From: Candidatus Celaenobacter antarcticus
Lineage (GTDB): Bacteria > Cloacimonadota > Cloacimonadia > JGIOTU-2
NCBI GenBank assembly: GCA_030765865.1
Contig: JAVCDK010000164.1
Span: 1 to 49,385 of the forward strand
DNA length: 49,385 nt
Reading direction: 5' to 3'
This document shows, in pieces, positions 25,160 to 35,860 of the stretch. Position 1 is the first letter of the stretch, and every line of letters starts with the position of its first letter. The position numbers and the translations under genes are program-made. Below the pieces are notes generated by a model. That model had not been told where the DNA came from, did not search any database, and saw nothing but the letters and a program-made list of their open reading frames with translations.

Positions 25160-25867
25160 ATGAAAAGAGGTAAGAAATATAATCAGGGTTTTGAAAAGCT
25201 TGAAGCAGAAAAAGCATATGGACTTGCTGAATCTCTGGACCTGCTGAAAGAAATTGCAAATAAAAATTTCGATGAAACCGTTGAGCTTCACATTCGTCTG
25301 AGTGTTGATCCTAAAAAAGCAAACCAGATGGTTCGTGGGACAGTGGTGCTTCCTCATGGAACCGGTAAGGATGTGAAAGTACTTGTCTTTGCAGAAGGTG
25401 ATAAGGTTGATGAAGCAAAAAATGCCGGCGCAGACTTTATTGGTATGGATGATCTCGCAGAAAAGATCCAGGGTGGTTGGACAGATTTCGATGTTGCAAT
25501 TGCGACCCCCAATATGATGGGTAAGGTTGGTAAACTAGCTCGTATCCTTGGACCCAGAAGGTTGATGCCCAATCCTAAAGCCGGCACTATTACCAATGAT
25601 GTTGAAAAAGCAGTTAAAGAAGCAAAAGCAGGCAAGGTAGAGTATCGTATTGACAAATTTGCAAACATTCATGTCCCCGTTGGAAAAGTATCATTTGAAA
25701 ATGAAAAACTATCGGAAAATTCAGAAGTATTAATGCGAGCAATACTTCGTGACAGACCAGCATCAGCCAAAGGTCGATATGTGAAAAATATTACCCTGTG
25801 CTCAACAATGAGTCCGGGTATCAAAATAGATTCAGTTGGTTACATTAAAGAAATTCAAGCGAAATAA
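25160..25867 (+). CDS. rplA: Ribosomal protein L1 (uL1)
   Basis: The 235-residue L1 of the mobile stalk at the E site contains [18 protein letters not shown] and [14 protein letters not shown], both characteristic. L1 often represses its own L11-L1 operon by binding the leader mRNA; no such target was identified here. TAGGAG precedes the ATG. It sits 22 bases after rplK and 12 before rplJ. Confidence 0.98.
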   Translation: MKRGKKYNQGFEKLEAEKAYGLAESLDLLKEIANKNFDETVELHIRLSVDPKKANQMVRGTVVLPHGTGKDVKVLVFAEGDKVDEAKNAGADFIGMDDLAEKIQGGWTDFDVAIATPNMMGKVGKLARILGPRRLMPNPKAGTITNDVEKAVKEAKAGKVEYRIDKFANIHVPVGKVSFENEKLSENSEVLMRAILRDRPASAKGRYVKNITLCSTMSPGIKIDSVGYIKEIQAK

Positions 25868-25879
25868 ATAGGAAATTAT

Positions 25880-26422
25880 ATGGAACAGAAAGCTATAAAT
25901 CCAAAAAACATTGAAAATGTTCATCGGTTAAAAGAGCGTTTGGGTGAAGCAAAAGCCATAGTGCTTGTTGATTATAAAGGAATATCTGTTCAGGAAGATA
26001 CAGATTTGAGATGCAAATTTAGAGATAATAATGTTGATTACTTTGTTGCAAAAAATACACTGTTAAAATTAGCTGCAAAAGACTTATCACTCGAAGGTCT
26101 TGATGAATATCTTGTTGGTCCCACTGCTGTAGCAGTATCAAAGGAAGATGAAATAATTCCTTCGAAATTAATTTCGGATTTTATGAAGAGTCTTCCGGAC
26201 GAAAAAGATTTTTTCAAATTTAAAGTCGGGATAATTGATAATCAGCTAATGGATGTTCAGGAACTTGAAAAAATAGTGAAACTTCCATCCAGACAGGAAT
26301 TACTTGCGCAAGTCGTCAGAGGTTTAAATTCGCCTATCTTTGGATTGGTTTACACCCTTAACAGTATTTTACGAAAGTTGGTTCTTGTGCTCAATGAGAT
26401 CAAGAACAAACAGCAATCATAA
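25880..26422 (+). CDS. rplJ: Ribosomal protein L10 (uL10)
   Basis: The 180-residue base of the L12 stalk. The N-terminal rRNA-binding domain includes AIVLVDYKGISVQEDT and YFVAKNTLLKLAAK. The C-terminal helical region (LNSPIFGLVYTLNSILRKLV, about 146-165) is where L12 dimers bind. The rRNA-binding Arg/Lys pattern and length are normal. The 72-base gap before rplL is the longest in this operon and is AT-rich. It has no hairpin I trust. Confidence 0.97.
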   Translation: MEQKAINPKNIENVHRLKERLGEAKAIVLVDYKGISVQEDTDLRCKFRDNNVDYFVAKNTLLKLAAKDLSLEGLDEYLVGPTAVAVSKEDEIIPSKLISDFMKSLPDEKDFFKFKVGIIDNQLMDVQELEKIVKLPSRQELLAQVVRGLNSPIFGLVYTLNSILRKLVLVLNEIKNKQQS

Positions 26423-26494
26423 ACGTATTTAACTGCATTTGAATAATAGATATAATAAAATAAATGATAATATGCTTAATTATAGGAGGATATA

Positions 26495-26881
26495 ATGGCA
26501 GAAAGCAGCAAGAAAGATAAGATTATTGAGCTCGTAAAAGAACTCAATGTAATGGAATTAGCAGAATTAGTAAAAGCTTTAGAAGAAGAATTTGGTGTAT
26601 CAGCTGCTGCACCAGTCGCTGCGGTTGCAGGTCCTGCTGCAGGTGAAGCCGCAAAAGAAGAAGAAGAGCAAACGGAGTTTGACGTCATCTTAACAAGTTC
26701 TGGAGCAAAGAAGATCCAGGTCATTAAAGTTGTCCGTCAGATTACAAAATTAGGATTAAAAGAATCCAAAGCCCTAGTTGATGAAGCACCAAAACCAGTA
26801 GCAGAAGGTGTTTCAAAAGATGAAGCGCAGTCAATTAAAGAGAAGATCGAAGCTGAAGGTGGCTCTGTAGAGATTAAGTAG
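26495..26881 (+). CDS. rplL: Ribosomal protein L7/L12 (bL12)
   Basis: The 128-residue stalk protein is present in several copies per ribosome and recruits translational GTPases. The N-terminal dimerisation domain has [19 protein letters not shown]. An alanine-rich hinge ([17 protein letters not shown]) follows, then the C-terminal domain [20 protein letters not shown] with [14 protein letters not shown] perfect AGGAGG precedes the ATG, as it does before tuf, which suits the high copy need of L12. Confidence 0.98.
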   Translation: MAESSKKDKIIELVKELNVMELAELVKALEEEFGVSAAAPVAAVAGPAAGEAAKEEEEQTEFDVILTSSGAKKIQVIKVVRQITKLGLKESKALVDEAPKPVAEGVSKDEAQSIKEKIEAEGGSVEIK

Positions 26882-26972
26882 ATAATGACGTGTTATATAG
26901 CACATTTCATTCAAACATTAATAGACTCTTCATTCACTCGCATGAAGATGTCTTTTGCTAAATAAGGAGCAC

Positions 26973-29900
26973 ATGAAGGAAAGAAAGAGTTTTTCCAAAA
27001 TGGCTGAACATCTTCATGGGTTTGAACTACCTGATGTAGAGATACCCAATCTGCTCACTATGCAGAAGGGCTCTTATGCTAAGTTTCTACAAAAGGACGT
27101 TCTACCTGAAAAGAGAGAAGATATCGGCTTGCAGGAAGTATTTAATAATCACTTCCCTGTAGAGGATACGCAAGGGCAATTCTTGCTGGAATTCATTCAA
27201 TATACAATTCTCAAGGAGAAATATACTCCTGATGAATGTATTGAACGAAACCTGACCTATAGTTCTCCATTGAAAGTTAAATTCCGTTTAACAACCTTTG
27301 AGAAAACTGTTGAGGGTGAGCAGCAGAGGATTAAAAGCGTAAAAGAAAAAGACCTTTTCCTGGGTGAGATTCCAATGATTACCGATAGGGGTACCTTCAT
27401 CATTAATGGTGAGGAGCGCGTGATAATCAGTCAGCTCCACCGTTCACCAGGTATCACTTTTACCAGTGATACTCATGGAAGCGGCAAGGTTCTCTATAAC
27501 GCAAAGGTCATTCCGGTTCAGGGCTCATGGTTCCAATTTCTTACAGACACTTCGGATGTTATCTATGTTCTTATTGATAAACGCCACAAAGTACCTGTGA
27601 CAACAATTCTACGATGTCAGGGGCTTTCCGATAATAATTCAATAAGAAAAACTTTTTATACTCCTCAGGAACTCGATCTTACAAAAGATGAATTTCTTGA
27701 GAGACTCCTTTTTGAAGATATTATCGATAAAAAGAGTGGTGAGGTAATTGCAGAAGGCGGTGCACTTCTTACAGAAGGTCTTGTTGATAAGATATTAAAA
27801 GCTAAATTCAAGAAGGTCAAGGTCATCCACGAAAGTCAGGACGACGAAAGAAGGATCGTGGAAAGCACTCTTGCAAAGGATCCCACAGCTTCTGAAGAAG
27901 AAGCACTAAAATTTATTTATAATATTATCCGTCCCGGAGAAGAGCCTCCAATTGATACCGCAAGAGAACTTATTAATAGGATATTCTTCAATCCAAAGAG
28001 ATACAGTCTCGGTGAAGTTGGAAGGTATAAGCTGAACAGGCGTCTTCATCTTGAAATCCCAATTGAAACACAAATACTGACGAAGGATGATTTCATCGCA
28101 ATTATTGATGAAATGGTTCGTTTATACAAAGGGATCAGTACGACAGATGATATTGATCATCTCAGCAATAGACGTGTCAGTGGTGTAGGTGAACTTGTAG
28201 CTAACCAGTTTTCAATTGGACTTTCCCGAGTAGCAAGAATTGCGCGTGAAAGAATGACCCTCAGTTCCAGCGATGATTCATCAGTACTTGGTTTAGTGAA
28301 CACTAATGCATTGATGGCTGTAGTGAATTCCTTCTTTCTTACCGGTGAACTTTCCCAGTTCATGGAGCAAACCAATCCACTTGCAGCTATCACTCATATG
28401 CGACGTTTAAGCGCTTTGGGTCCAGGTGGATTAACGAGAGAGCGAGCGGGTTTTGAAGTGCGCGATGTTCACTACTCACATTATGGAAGAATATGCCCTA
28501 TCGAAACCCCTGAAGGACCGAATATTGGTCTATTAACTTCACCGGCTATCTATGCCCGTGTGAATAGATTTGGTTTTTTGGAAACTCCTTATATCAAGGT
28601 GGAAAACGGAAGAGTTACCCATCAGGTCGATTATCTCGATCCTACCCAGGAAGAGAATATGAAGATCGCACAAGCAGGCATTGAAGTTGATAAAACAGGT
28701 AACATTATAAAAGAACGTGTCTTCTGTCTGTCGGGCGGTGACTTTGTACTCGTTCCAAAAGAAGAAGTTGATTATATCGACTCCTCAAGACAGCAGATCG
28801 TTAGCGTTTCTGCTGGTCTTGTACCTTTCCTTGATCATGATGATGCAAATAGAGCATTAATGGGATCCAACATGCAGCGGCAAGCTGTGCCTCTCATAAA
28901 ACCATGTCCGCCAATTGTCGCCACCGGAATTGAAAAATTAGTTGCTCAAGATTCGGAACTTGCAATAAAAGCTCCATTCGATGGTGAAGTCGAAAAAGTT
29001 TCATCGGATGAGATTATATTGAAAAGAATTCTTAAAGATGATGAAAAAGAATCAATTTCGGCTCTGGAGGATAAAAGAGTTTTTAAACTAAAGAAATTCC
29101 AGCGAACCAATCAGGAAACCTGTATTAACCAGCATCCTGAAGTTGTGGTCGGACAGAAAATCAAAAAAGGTGAATTGATCACTGACGGTCCTGCAATTAA
29201 GAATGGTGAGCTTGCTCTTGGTACTAATATGCTTGTGGCATTCATGCCATGGTACGGATACAACTATGAAGATGCGATTATTATAAGCGAAAAAGTTGCC
29301 CGTGAAGATGAGCTGACATCCATTTATATTGAAGAACTAGAAGTGCTCGTTCGTAGTACTCGAGAAGGAGATGAAGAACTCACTGATGATATTCCGAATG
29401 TGCCGAAATTTGCATTAAGAAATCTTGACACAACAGGGGTTGTTCGCGTTGGCTCTCATGTTAAATCCGGCGACATATTAGTTGGTAAGATCACTCCAAA
29501 ATCTTCAAATGTTGATTTGTCGCCTGAAGAAAAATTGATGAGGGCATTATTTGGAGAACGTGCTGGTGATTTCTCTGATACCTCGTTAAAAGCAAAACCT
29601 GGTATGGAAGGTATGGTCGTAGATGTAAAAGTCTTCTCAAAAGCAGAAAGCGACGAACTCTCCGAGCAGGAAAAAGAAGAGAAAATATCAAAGCTGAAAA
29701 ATAAATTTGATACGGAAAACAAAAAAATCTATAAATTTCTCAAAACTAAATTAACAGACTTGTTACATGGCGAAACTGCATATAGAATTAATGAAGAAAA
29801 AACAGGGCGTTTTTTTATTCCGCCTAATAAAAAAATAACTGATGAAGAACTGAAGAAAATCTCTTATAAAAAATTGAATTTGGAAAATAAACTTACCGAC

Positions 29901-30791
29901 AATGAGAAGAAGAATGAGCAGATCTATGAAGATGTTATCGTAGATGTTAAAAATGCTCTTGATGAAAATGACAACAATTATAAAAAGCACAAAGACCGTG
30001 TTAAATATGGTGATGAACTTCCTTCCGGTGTATTGAAAATGGTGAAGATCTTTATCGCAAAGAAACGACAGATTGAAGTAGGTGATAAAATGGCTGGACG
30101 TCATGGTAATAAAGGTGTGATCGCAAAGATTGCTCCTATCCAGGATATGCCTTTTATTGAAGATGGTACTTCTGTTGATATTATTCTAAATCCTCTTGGT
30201 GTTCCTTCACGTATGAATATAGGACAAATACTTGAAACTCACCTTGGTTGGGCTGCCAAAGCTCTAGGGTACGAAGTAGAAACCCCGGTTTTTGACAGTG
30301 CAACGATTCAGGAAATCACAGATGAGCTTAAAAAAGCGAATCTTACAGAAGACGGAAAAGTAGTGCTTTATGACGGCAAAACCGGTGAAGCAATGCATGA
30401 ACGTGTCACAGTCGGTGTAATATATATGATGAAGTTGAACCACCTTGTTGTTGATAAAATGCATGCCCGTTCTACTGGACCTTATTCACTTGTCACTCAG
30501 CAACCTCTCGGAGGTAAAGCGCAACATGGCGGGCAGCGACTCGGTGAAATGGAAGTCTGGGCTTTAGAAGCTTATGGAGCATCTCGCCTGCTTCAGGAAA
30601 TGCTCACAGTAAAATCTGATGATGTTGATGGTAGAAATAAAACATACGAAGCTATTACAAAAGGTAAGGAATTACCGGCTCCCGGTATTCCCGAATCATT
30701 TAATGTGCTTGCAAGCGAGCTGAAGAGTCTTTGTTTGGATTTCGATCTGCTGTCAAACAAATCTGAAAGCTCAACCGGTAATAATGAGTAA
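26973..30791 (+). CDS. rpoB: RNA polymerase beta subunit
   Basis: From the ATG at 26973, with AAGGAG just upstream, the product has 1272 residues; an in-frame TTG at 26955 is unlikely. Together with beta prime it forms the catalytic core of RNA polymerase. The rifampicin pocket reads FMEQTNPLAAITHMRRLSAL. Other signatures are GPGGLTRERAGFEVRDVH, ETPEGPNIGL, GYNYEDAIIISE and GDKMAGRHGNKGVIAK. A lysine/glutamate-rich helical insert (about 890-1000) before the last motif matches the long-insert forms of Proteobacteria and the FCB group. Compared with E. coli, Asp516 is replaced by Glu (residue 465) and Ser522 by Ala (residue 471). The 91-base leader after rplL may separate expression of rpoBC from the ribosomal genes, but no site is clear. 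Confidence 0.98.
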   Translation: MKERKSFSKMAEHLHGFELPDVEIPNLLTMQKGSYAKFLQKDVLPEKREDIGLQEVFNNHFPVEDTQGQFLLEFIQYTILKEKYTPDECIERNLTYSSPLKVKFRLTTFEKTVEGEQQRIKSVKEKDLFLGEIPMITDRGTFIINGEERVIISQLHRSPGITFTSDTHGSGKVLYNAKVIPVQGSWFQFLTDTSDVIYVLIDKRHKVPVTTILRCQGLSDNNSIRKTFYTPQELDLTKDEFLERLLFEDIIDKKSGEVIAEGGALLTEGLVDKILKAKFKKVKVIHESQDDERRIVESTLAKDPTASEEEALKFIYNIIRPGEEPPIDTARELINRIFFNPKRYSLGEVGRYKLNRRLHLEIPIETQILTKDDFIAIIDEMVRLYKGISTTDDIDHLSNRRVSGVGELVANQFSIGLSRVARIARERMTLSSSDDSSVLGLVNTNALMAVVNSFFLTGELSQFMEQTNPLAAITHMRRLSALGPGGLTRERAGFEVRDVHYSHYGRICPIETPEGPNIGLLTSPAIYARVNRFGFLETPYIKVENGRVTHQVDYLDPTQEENMKIAQAGIEVDKTGNIIKERVFCLSGGDFVLVPKEEVDYIDSSRQQIVSVSAGLVPFLDHDDANRALMGSNMQRQAVPLIKPCPPIVATGIEKLVAQDSELAIKAPFDGEVEKVSSDEIILKRILKDDEKESISALEDKRVFKLKKFQRTNQETCINQHPEVVVGQKIKKGELITDGPAIKNGELALGTNMLVAFMPWYGYNYEDAIIISEKVAREDELTSIYIEELEVLVRSTREGDEELTDDIPNVPKFALRNLDTTGVVRVGSHVKSGDILVGKITPKSSNVDLSPEEKLMRALFGERAGDFSDTSLKAKPGMEGMVVDVKVFSKAESDELSEQEKEEKISKLKNKFDTENKKIYKFLKTKLTDLLHGETAYRINEEKTGRFFIPPNKKITDEELKKISYKKLNLENKLTDNEKKNEQIYEDVIVDVKNALDENDNNYKKHKDRVKYGDELPSGVLKMVKIFIAKKRQIEVGDKMAGRHGNKGVIAKIAPIQDMPFIEDGTSVDIILNPLGVPSRMNIGQILETHLGWAAKALGYEVETPVFDSATIQEITDELKKANLTEDGKVVLYDGKTGEAMHERVTVGVIYMMKLNHLVVDKMHARSTGPYSLVTQQPLGGKAQHGGQRLGEMEVWALEAYGASRLLQEMLTVKSDDVDGRNKTYEAITKGKELPAPGIPESFNVLASELKSLCLDFDLLSNKSESSTGNNE

Positions 30792-30815
30792 CACCCCAAA
30801 CTATGAGGGTCATAC

Positions 30816-33800
30816 ATGATTAGAGAATTAAAAAGAGACAGGGTCGTAAAAAATTACGATTATGTAAGCATAAAGATTGCTTCTCCTGAGAAGATCCGTG
30901 ACTGGTCTTACGGAGAGGTGACCAGACCTGAAACGATAAACTACAGAACACTCAAGCCAGAAAAGGATGGACTGTTCTGCGAAAGGATATTCGGACCTGA
31001 AAAAGACTATGAATGTTCATGCGGCAAGTATAAGAAATATCGTTTTAAGGGCTTGATCTGTGACCGTTGCGGTGTAGAAGTTACCTCCTCAAAAGTTCGT
31101 CGCCAGAGAATGGGACATATTGAACTCGCAGTACCTGTTGCTCACATCTGGTTTGTGAAGCAAATACCCAGTTCGATTCAGCTACTACTCGATCTGAAAT
31201 CAAAAGAATTAGATCGAGTTCTTTATTATGAATCTTATATTGTGCTCAATCCTGGTGCATCTGAATATAATGTCGGTGATGTTATTGATGAAGAGTCCTA
31301 TCAGCAGGCAAAAGAGAAATATCCCACAGGCTTTGAGGCAGAAATGGGAGCTGAGCCAATCAGACGGCTCCTTTCTGAGATTGATCTTAATGATGAGGTT
31401 GATAAACTCCGAACTTCGATAAAATTTGAAACCAAACAAGCAAAAACCAAGCTAATTAAAAAACTGAAAATTGTTGATGCATTTTTAAATTCAGGTAACC
31501 ATCCTGAATGGATGATACTTGAAACTATACCAGTCATGCCACCCGATCTGAGACCACTTGTATATCTTGAAGGTGGAAGTTTTGCAACTGCCGATTTCAA
31601 CGATCTCTACAGAAGGGTTATTACAAGAAATAACCGTCTGAAAGCACTCATTGATGGACATGCTCCTGAAGTTATCCTGCGTAATGAAAAGAGAATTCTT
31701 CAGGAAGCAGTTGACGCACTTCTGGATAACAGCAGAAAATCAAGACCTGTGAAGGGGAGAGGAAATAGACCTCTCAAATCATTGAGCGATCAGCTTAAAG
31801 GGAAAAAAGGTCGATTTAGACAGAATCTTCTTGGAAAACGTGTTGATTATTCCGGACGCTCTGTTATTGTTATTGGTCCTGATTTAAAGCTTAATCAGTG
31901 TGGACTACCCAAGAAGATGGCTCTTGAACTTTTTAAACCTTATATTATAGAAAGAATTGAGAAGTTTGAAGGTATAAGCACAACCAAACAGGCAAAACGC
32001 CTTATGGAAGAGAAGAAACCCGAAGTCTGGAAGATCCTCGAAGAAGTAATAAAGGACTATCCTATTCTTTTAAACAGAGCTCCTACTCTTCATCGGCTGA
32101 GTATGCAAGCATTTATACCTGTGCTTATTGAAGAAAAAGCCATACAGCTTCATCCACTCCTTTGTTACCCATTCAATGCTGACTTTGATGGTGACCAGAT
32201 GGCTGTGCATATTCCTCTTTCAGGGGAAGCACAAATGGAAGCTCGTGCGCTCATGACTCCTGTGAACAATATTCTTTCTCCTGCGAATGGGAAACCTGTG
32301 CTTATGGCAAGTCAGGATATTGTACTTGGAGTATATTTCCTCACTACCGCAACTTCAGAAGAACCCGATGACCCAAAAGATCTTCCCAAATTCAATTCTA
32401 CCGAAGAAGTGCTTATGGTTTATGAACTGCATGGCAATAAGTCCTATCAAAAGTATGAAAAATCAGAAGAGGATACAGGGTTGCACATCCATTCATGGAT
32501 CGAGTATAAATGCTCGCGTTTAGGGAAGCGAATAATTACCACAATTGGACGTGTCATCTTTAATCAAATAATCCCTAAAGATATTAGTTTTAAGAATTAT
32601 AATTTTGATAAAGGTAAAATCAACCAACTCACTTATGAAGTATATGAAAAGTACGGTGCGGAACGTACTGCATATTATCTCGATGACTTGAAAAATATTG
32701 GCTTTCAATATGCAACAAAATCAGGTACGACATTCGGTATGGTTGATGTTATCGTTCCCAAAGAAAAAGCGAGTATTCTAGCTGTTTCAGAAAATGAGGT
32801 TGTAGAAATTCAAGAAGAATATGATACCGGTATTATTACAGAAAGTGAACGCTATGACCGTTTGATCGATCAGTGGAAGATCGCAACGGAAGAGATCACT
32901 GATAAGATGATGGAAGAACTTAAGTTGGACAGGCATGGATTCAATCCTATCTGGATCATGGCGGTATCCGGCGCCCGGGGCGGGAGAGATCAGATCAAAC
33001 AGCTCGGTGCAATGAGGGGTTTGATGGAAAAGCCCGCTCGTAAACTTACCGGTGAAATAGGCGAGATCATTGAAAACCCGATCAAGTCAAACTTCAAAGA
33101 AGGTTTGACCATCTTGGAATACTTCATATCCACACACGGTGCCAGAAAAGGATTGGCTGATACTGCACTGAAAACTGCTGATGCCGGCTATCTGACCCGT
33201 CGTTTGGTCGATGTTGCCCAATCAGTTGTTATCTCCACACACGATTGTGGAACCATGCAGGGTGTAGATATGACTTCACTCAAAGAGGGCAATAAAACAA
33301 TCGAACCTTTGAGTGATCGAATTAAAGGTCGTACTGCTGTTGAAGAAGTTGTTGATCCTGTAAGTGGGGAGATCATTGTAGAAGCCGGCGAGACTATTTC
33401 TGATGAAAAAGCAAATCTTATTCAAAAACACGGTATCAGGGTGGTTCGAATTCGTTCTGTGCTGACCTGTGAAGCCGATAAGGGTATTTGTGCTAAATGT
33501 TATGGAAGAAATCTATCCACAGGAAAACCCGCAACGATAGGGGAACCTGTCGGGGTGATCGCAGCCCAAAGTATTGGTGAGCCCGGAACACAGCTTACGC
33601 TTCGTACATTCCACATTGGTGGAGCAGCAAGTACTCTGGTGGAAGAAGCGGAAGTTAATGCGGAAAAAGATGGTATTGTTAAATATGACAGATTAGATTA
33701 TGTGGTAAACAGGGATGATCAGAGGATCGCCTCAAGTTACCAGGGAAAAATACGAATTATTGATCCTGAATCGAAAGAAGAACTCAGCCATTATAGTGTT

Positions 33801-34988
33801 GAGTATGGTGCAACTATCTTTGTGGCAGAAGACCAGAAAGTTGTGAAAGATACTCTTTTGTTCAGCTGGGACAACTATAATACACCATTGATTTCCACTG
33901 CAAAAGGAACTGTTCATTATGATGATTTTATTACAGATGAAACCTATAAAACAGAATTCAACGAACTGACCGGTCGTACTGAGATCACAATTCTTGAATC
34001 GAGAGATGTCGGCAAACAGGCAACACTCATCATTGAAACTGATAAAAAGAAGAAAATTAGAGTTCCATTACCAGCCGGACTTAATCTTGAAACCGAAGAA
34101 GGAGCACGAATATTCCCAGGAGAAATTCTGGGTAAAACTTCCCGTGTGACAGTGAAACAGCGAGACATCACCGGTGGTCTTCCTCGTGTTGTAGAACTCT
34201 TTGAAGCTCGCTCTCCTTCAAGTAAAGCGATTATTACTGAAATTGATGGTGTGGTAAAAATAGGCAAGCTGACACGCCTTGGAAGAAAAGTTACTATCTT
34301 TTCTGAAGCATCAGGAATTGATAAGAACTATACAATTCCTTATGGAAGAAGAATCATTGTCCATGAAGGTGATGTTATTAAGGCAGGTGATCAACTGTCA
34401 GATGGACCAATCGATCCGCATGATATTATTTCTGCAAGAAGTGTGATTCAAACTCAGGAATTTATCACAAATGAAATTCTTGAAATATATCGAAAGCAGG
34501 GTGTGGATATCAATGACAAGCACATTCGTGTGATAGTTCGCCAGATGATGCAGAAAGTAAAAATACTCGATCCGGGTGATACAATTTTCCTTGAAGGCGA
34601 GATCGTTGATAAACTTCATGTGAAGAAAGTGAATATCCAGGCTGAACAGGATGGCGGCAAGGTCGCTACATTTGAGCAGCTTCTCATGGGTATCACAAAA
34701 TCTGCGTTGATAACTGACAGCTTTATCTCTGCAGCTTCATTCCAGAATACAACAAAAGTGCTGACTGAAGCAGCAGTATATGGGAAAGTGGATACCCTAG
34801 AAGGACTCAAGGAAAGTGTGATCATTGGTCACAGAATTCCTGCAGGAACCGGCACAAAATATTGGCGTAAGATGGTAAAAGATACTATTGATGAAGAGTT
34901 GAGTTTAAAGAAAACAGTAGAAAAATTACTTCCTGAAGAAAACCTACGTATTCAGGAAAAACATTTTGAAAACAATATACAAGAATAG
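30816..34988 (+). CDS. rpoC: RNA polymerase beta prime subunit
   Basis: The 1390-residue beta prime subunit. The catalytic magnesium loop [12 protein letters not shown] places the three aspartates at 456, 458 and 460. The N-terminal zinc finger has [20 protein letters not shown]. The second zinc site uses a cysteine in [10 protein letters not shown] and [13 protein letters not shown]. The bridge and trigger region includes [20 protein letters not shown] and [16 protein letters not shown]. The start at 30816 has GAGGG upstream, 24 bases after rpoB. The subunits are not fused or split. Confidence 0.98.
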   Translation: MIRELKRDRVVKNYDYVSIKIASPEKIRDWSYGEVTRPETINYRTLKPEKDGLFCERIFGPEKDYECSCGKYKKYRFKGLICDRCGVEVTSSKVRRQRMGHIELAVPVAHIWFVKQIPSSIQLLLDLKSKELDRVLYYESYIVLNPGASEYNVGDVIDEESYQQAKEKYPTGFEAEMGAEPIRRLLSEIDLNDEVDKLRTSIKFETKQAKTKLIKKLKIVDAFLNSGNHPEWMILETIPVMPPDLRPLVYLEGGSFATADFNDLYRRVITRNNRLKALIDGHAPEVILRNEKRILQEAVDALLDNSRKSRPVKGRGNRPLKSLSDQLKGKKGRFRQNLLGKRVDYSGRSVIVIGPDLKLNQCGLPKKMALELFKPYIIERIEKFEGISTTKQAKRLMEEKKPEVWKILEEVIKDYPILLNRAPTLHRLSMQAFIPVLIEEKAIQLHPLLCYPFNADFDGDQMAVHIPLSGEAQMEARALMTPVNNILSPANGKPVLMASQDIVLGVYFLTTATSEEPDDPKDLPKFNSTEEVLMVYELHGNKSYQKYEKSEEDTGLHIHSWIEYKCSRLGKRIITTIGRVIFNQIIPKDISFKNYNFDKGKINQLTYEVYEKYGAERTAYYLDDLKNIGFQYATKSGTTFGMVDVIVPKEKASILAVSENEVVEIQEEYDTGIITESERYDRLIDQWKIATEEITDKMMEELKLDRHGFNPIWIMAVSGARGGRDQIKQLGAMRGLMEKPARKLTGEIGEIIENPIKSNFKEGLTILEYFISTHGARKGLADTALKTADAGYLTRRLVDVAQSVVISTHDCGTMQGVDMTSLKEGNKTIEPLSDRIKGRTAVEEVVDPVSGEIIVEAGETISDEKANLIQKHGIRVVRIRSVLTCEADKGICAKCYGRNLSTGKPATIGEPVGVIAAQSIGEPGTQLTLRTFHIGGAASTLVEEAEVNAEKDGIVKYDRLDYVVNRDDQRIASSYQGKIRIIDPESKEELSHYSVEYGATIFVAEDQKVVKDTLLFSWDNYNTPLISTAKGTVHYDDFITDETYKTEFNELTGRTEITILESRDVGKQATLIIETDKKKKIRVPLPAGLNLETEEGARIFPGEILGKTSRVTVKQRDITGGLPRVVELFEARSPSSKAIITEIDGVVKIGKLTRLGRKVTIFSEASGIDKNYTIPYGRRIIVHEGDVIKAGDQLSDGPIDPHDIISARSVIQTQEFITNEILEIYRKQGVDINDKHIRVIVRQMMQKVKILDPGDTIFLEGEIVDKLHVKKVNIQAEQDGGKVATFEQLLMGITKSALITDSFISAASFQNTTKVLTEAAVYGKVDTLEGLKESVIIGHRIPAGTGTKYWRKMVKDTIDEELSLKKTVEKLLPEENLRIQEKHFENNIQE

Positions 34989-34997
34989 GAGGCGTAA

Positions 34998-35378
34998 GTG
35001 CCTACAATTTCACAGCTTATAAGAAAGGGCAGAAAGAAACAGAAGAAGGCCAAAAAGAATAAGGCCTTACAGGGTTGTCCTCAAAAAAGAGGTGTGTGCA
35101 CAAGAGTGTATACCACAACTCCAAAAAAACCTAACTCTGCATTGCGTAAAGTTGCACGTGTGCGTCTTTCAAATGGAATTGAAGTAACATGCTACATTCC
35201 AGGTGAGGGACACAACCTGCAGGAACACTCCATTGTGCTGATTCGGGGAGGTCGAGTAAAAGACTTACCTGGCGTACGTTACCATGTTATTCGCGGAACT
35301 CTTGATGCAAGCGGAGTGGATAGTAGAAAGAAAAGCCGTTCCAAGTATGGAACAAAGAAAACCAAGAAATTAGGATAG
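34998..35378 (+). CDS. rpsL: Ribosomal protein S12 (uS12)
   Basis: The 126-residue decoding-centre protein includes [20 protein letters not shown] and [16 protein letters not shown]. These are the segments where streptomycin-resistance changes and the aspartate methylthiolation occur in other bacteria. The start codon is GTG at 34998, with AGGAGG starting in the rpoC stop region. It begins the str group, nine bases after rpoC, so rpoBC and str are probably one transcription unit. Confidence 0.98.
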   Translation: MPTISQLIRKGRKKQKKAKKNKALQGCPQKRGVCTRVYTTTPKKPNSALRKVARVRLSNGIEVTCYIPGEGHNLQEHSIVLIRGGRVKDLPGVRYHVIRGTLDASGVDSRKKSRSKYGTKKTKKLG

Positions 35379-35387
35379 TGGGTTTAA

Positions 35388-35858
35388 ATGTCTAGAAGAA
35401 AAAAAGCTCAAAAAAGACAGATACTTCCTGATCCAAAGTATGGTGATATCATTGTTGCGAAATTTATAAACCAGATGATGGTGCGCGGGAAAAAGAGTCT
35501 TGCTGAACGTAAATTTTATCATGCATTAGATATCATACAGAATAGGACACAGGAAGATCCTATCAAAGTTTTCAAGCAGGCGCTTGAGAACGTGAAGCCG
35601 AAAGTTGAAGTGAAAACTCGTAGAATCGGTGGTGCGAACTACCAGGTTCCAATAGAAGTCAACAGGGAAAGACAGCAAACACTTGCTTTCAGATGGATCG
35701 TTAATTTTTCGCGTAAACGCCATGAAAAGACCATTGATGAAAAATTGGCTGGTGAACTTATCGCTGCATACAAGAACGAAGGTTCATCGATCAAGAAGCG
35801 TGAAGAGGTCTGGAGAATGGCAGAAGCGAACAAAGCATTTGCACATTTTAGAATCTAA
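35388..35858 (+). CDS. rpsG: Ribosomal protein S7 (uS7)
   Basis: The 156-residue primary 16S rRNA-binding protein of the small-subunit head. It contains [31 protein letters not shown] and [10 protein letters not shown], all typical. In E. coli S7 represses the str operon; no comparable site was sought successfully here. It starts nine bases after rpsL and its stop is two bases before fusA. Confidence 0.97.
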   Translation: MSRRKKAQKRQILPDPKYGDIIVAKFINQMMVRGKKSLAERKFYHALDIIQNRTQEDPIKVFKQALENVKPKVEVKTRRIGGANYQVPIEVNRERQQTLAFRWIVNFSRKRHEKTIDEKLAGELIAAYKNEGSSIKKREEVWRMAEANKAFAHFRI

Positions 35859-35860
35859 CA

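Noticed and set aside
26955-26972. TTG start for rpoB
   Set aside because: The ATG at 26973 has AAGGAG at the right distance; the TTG has none.
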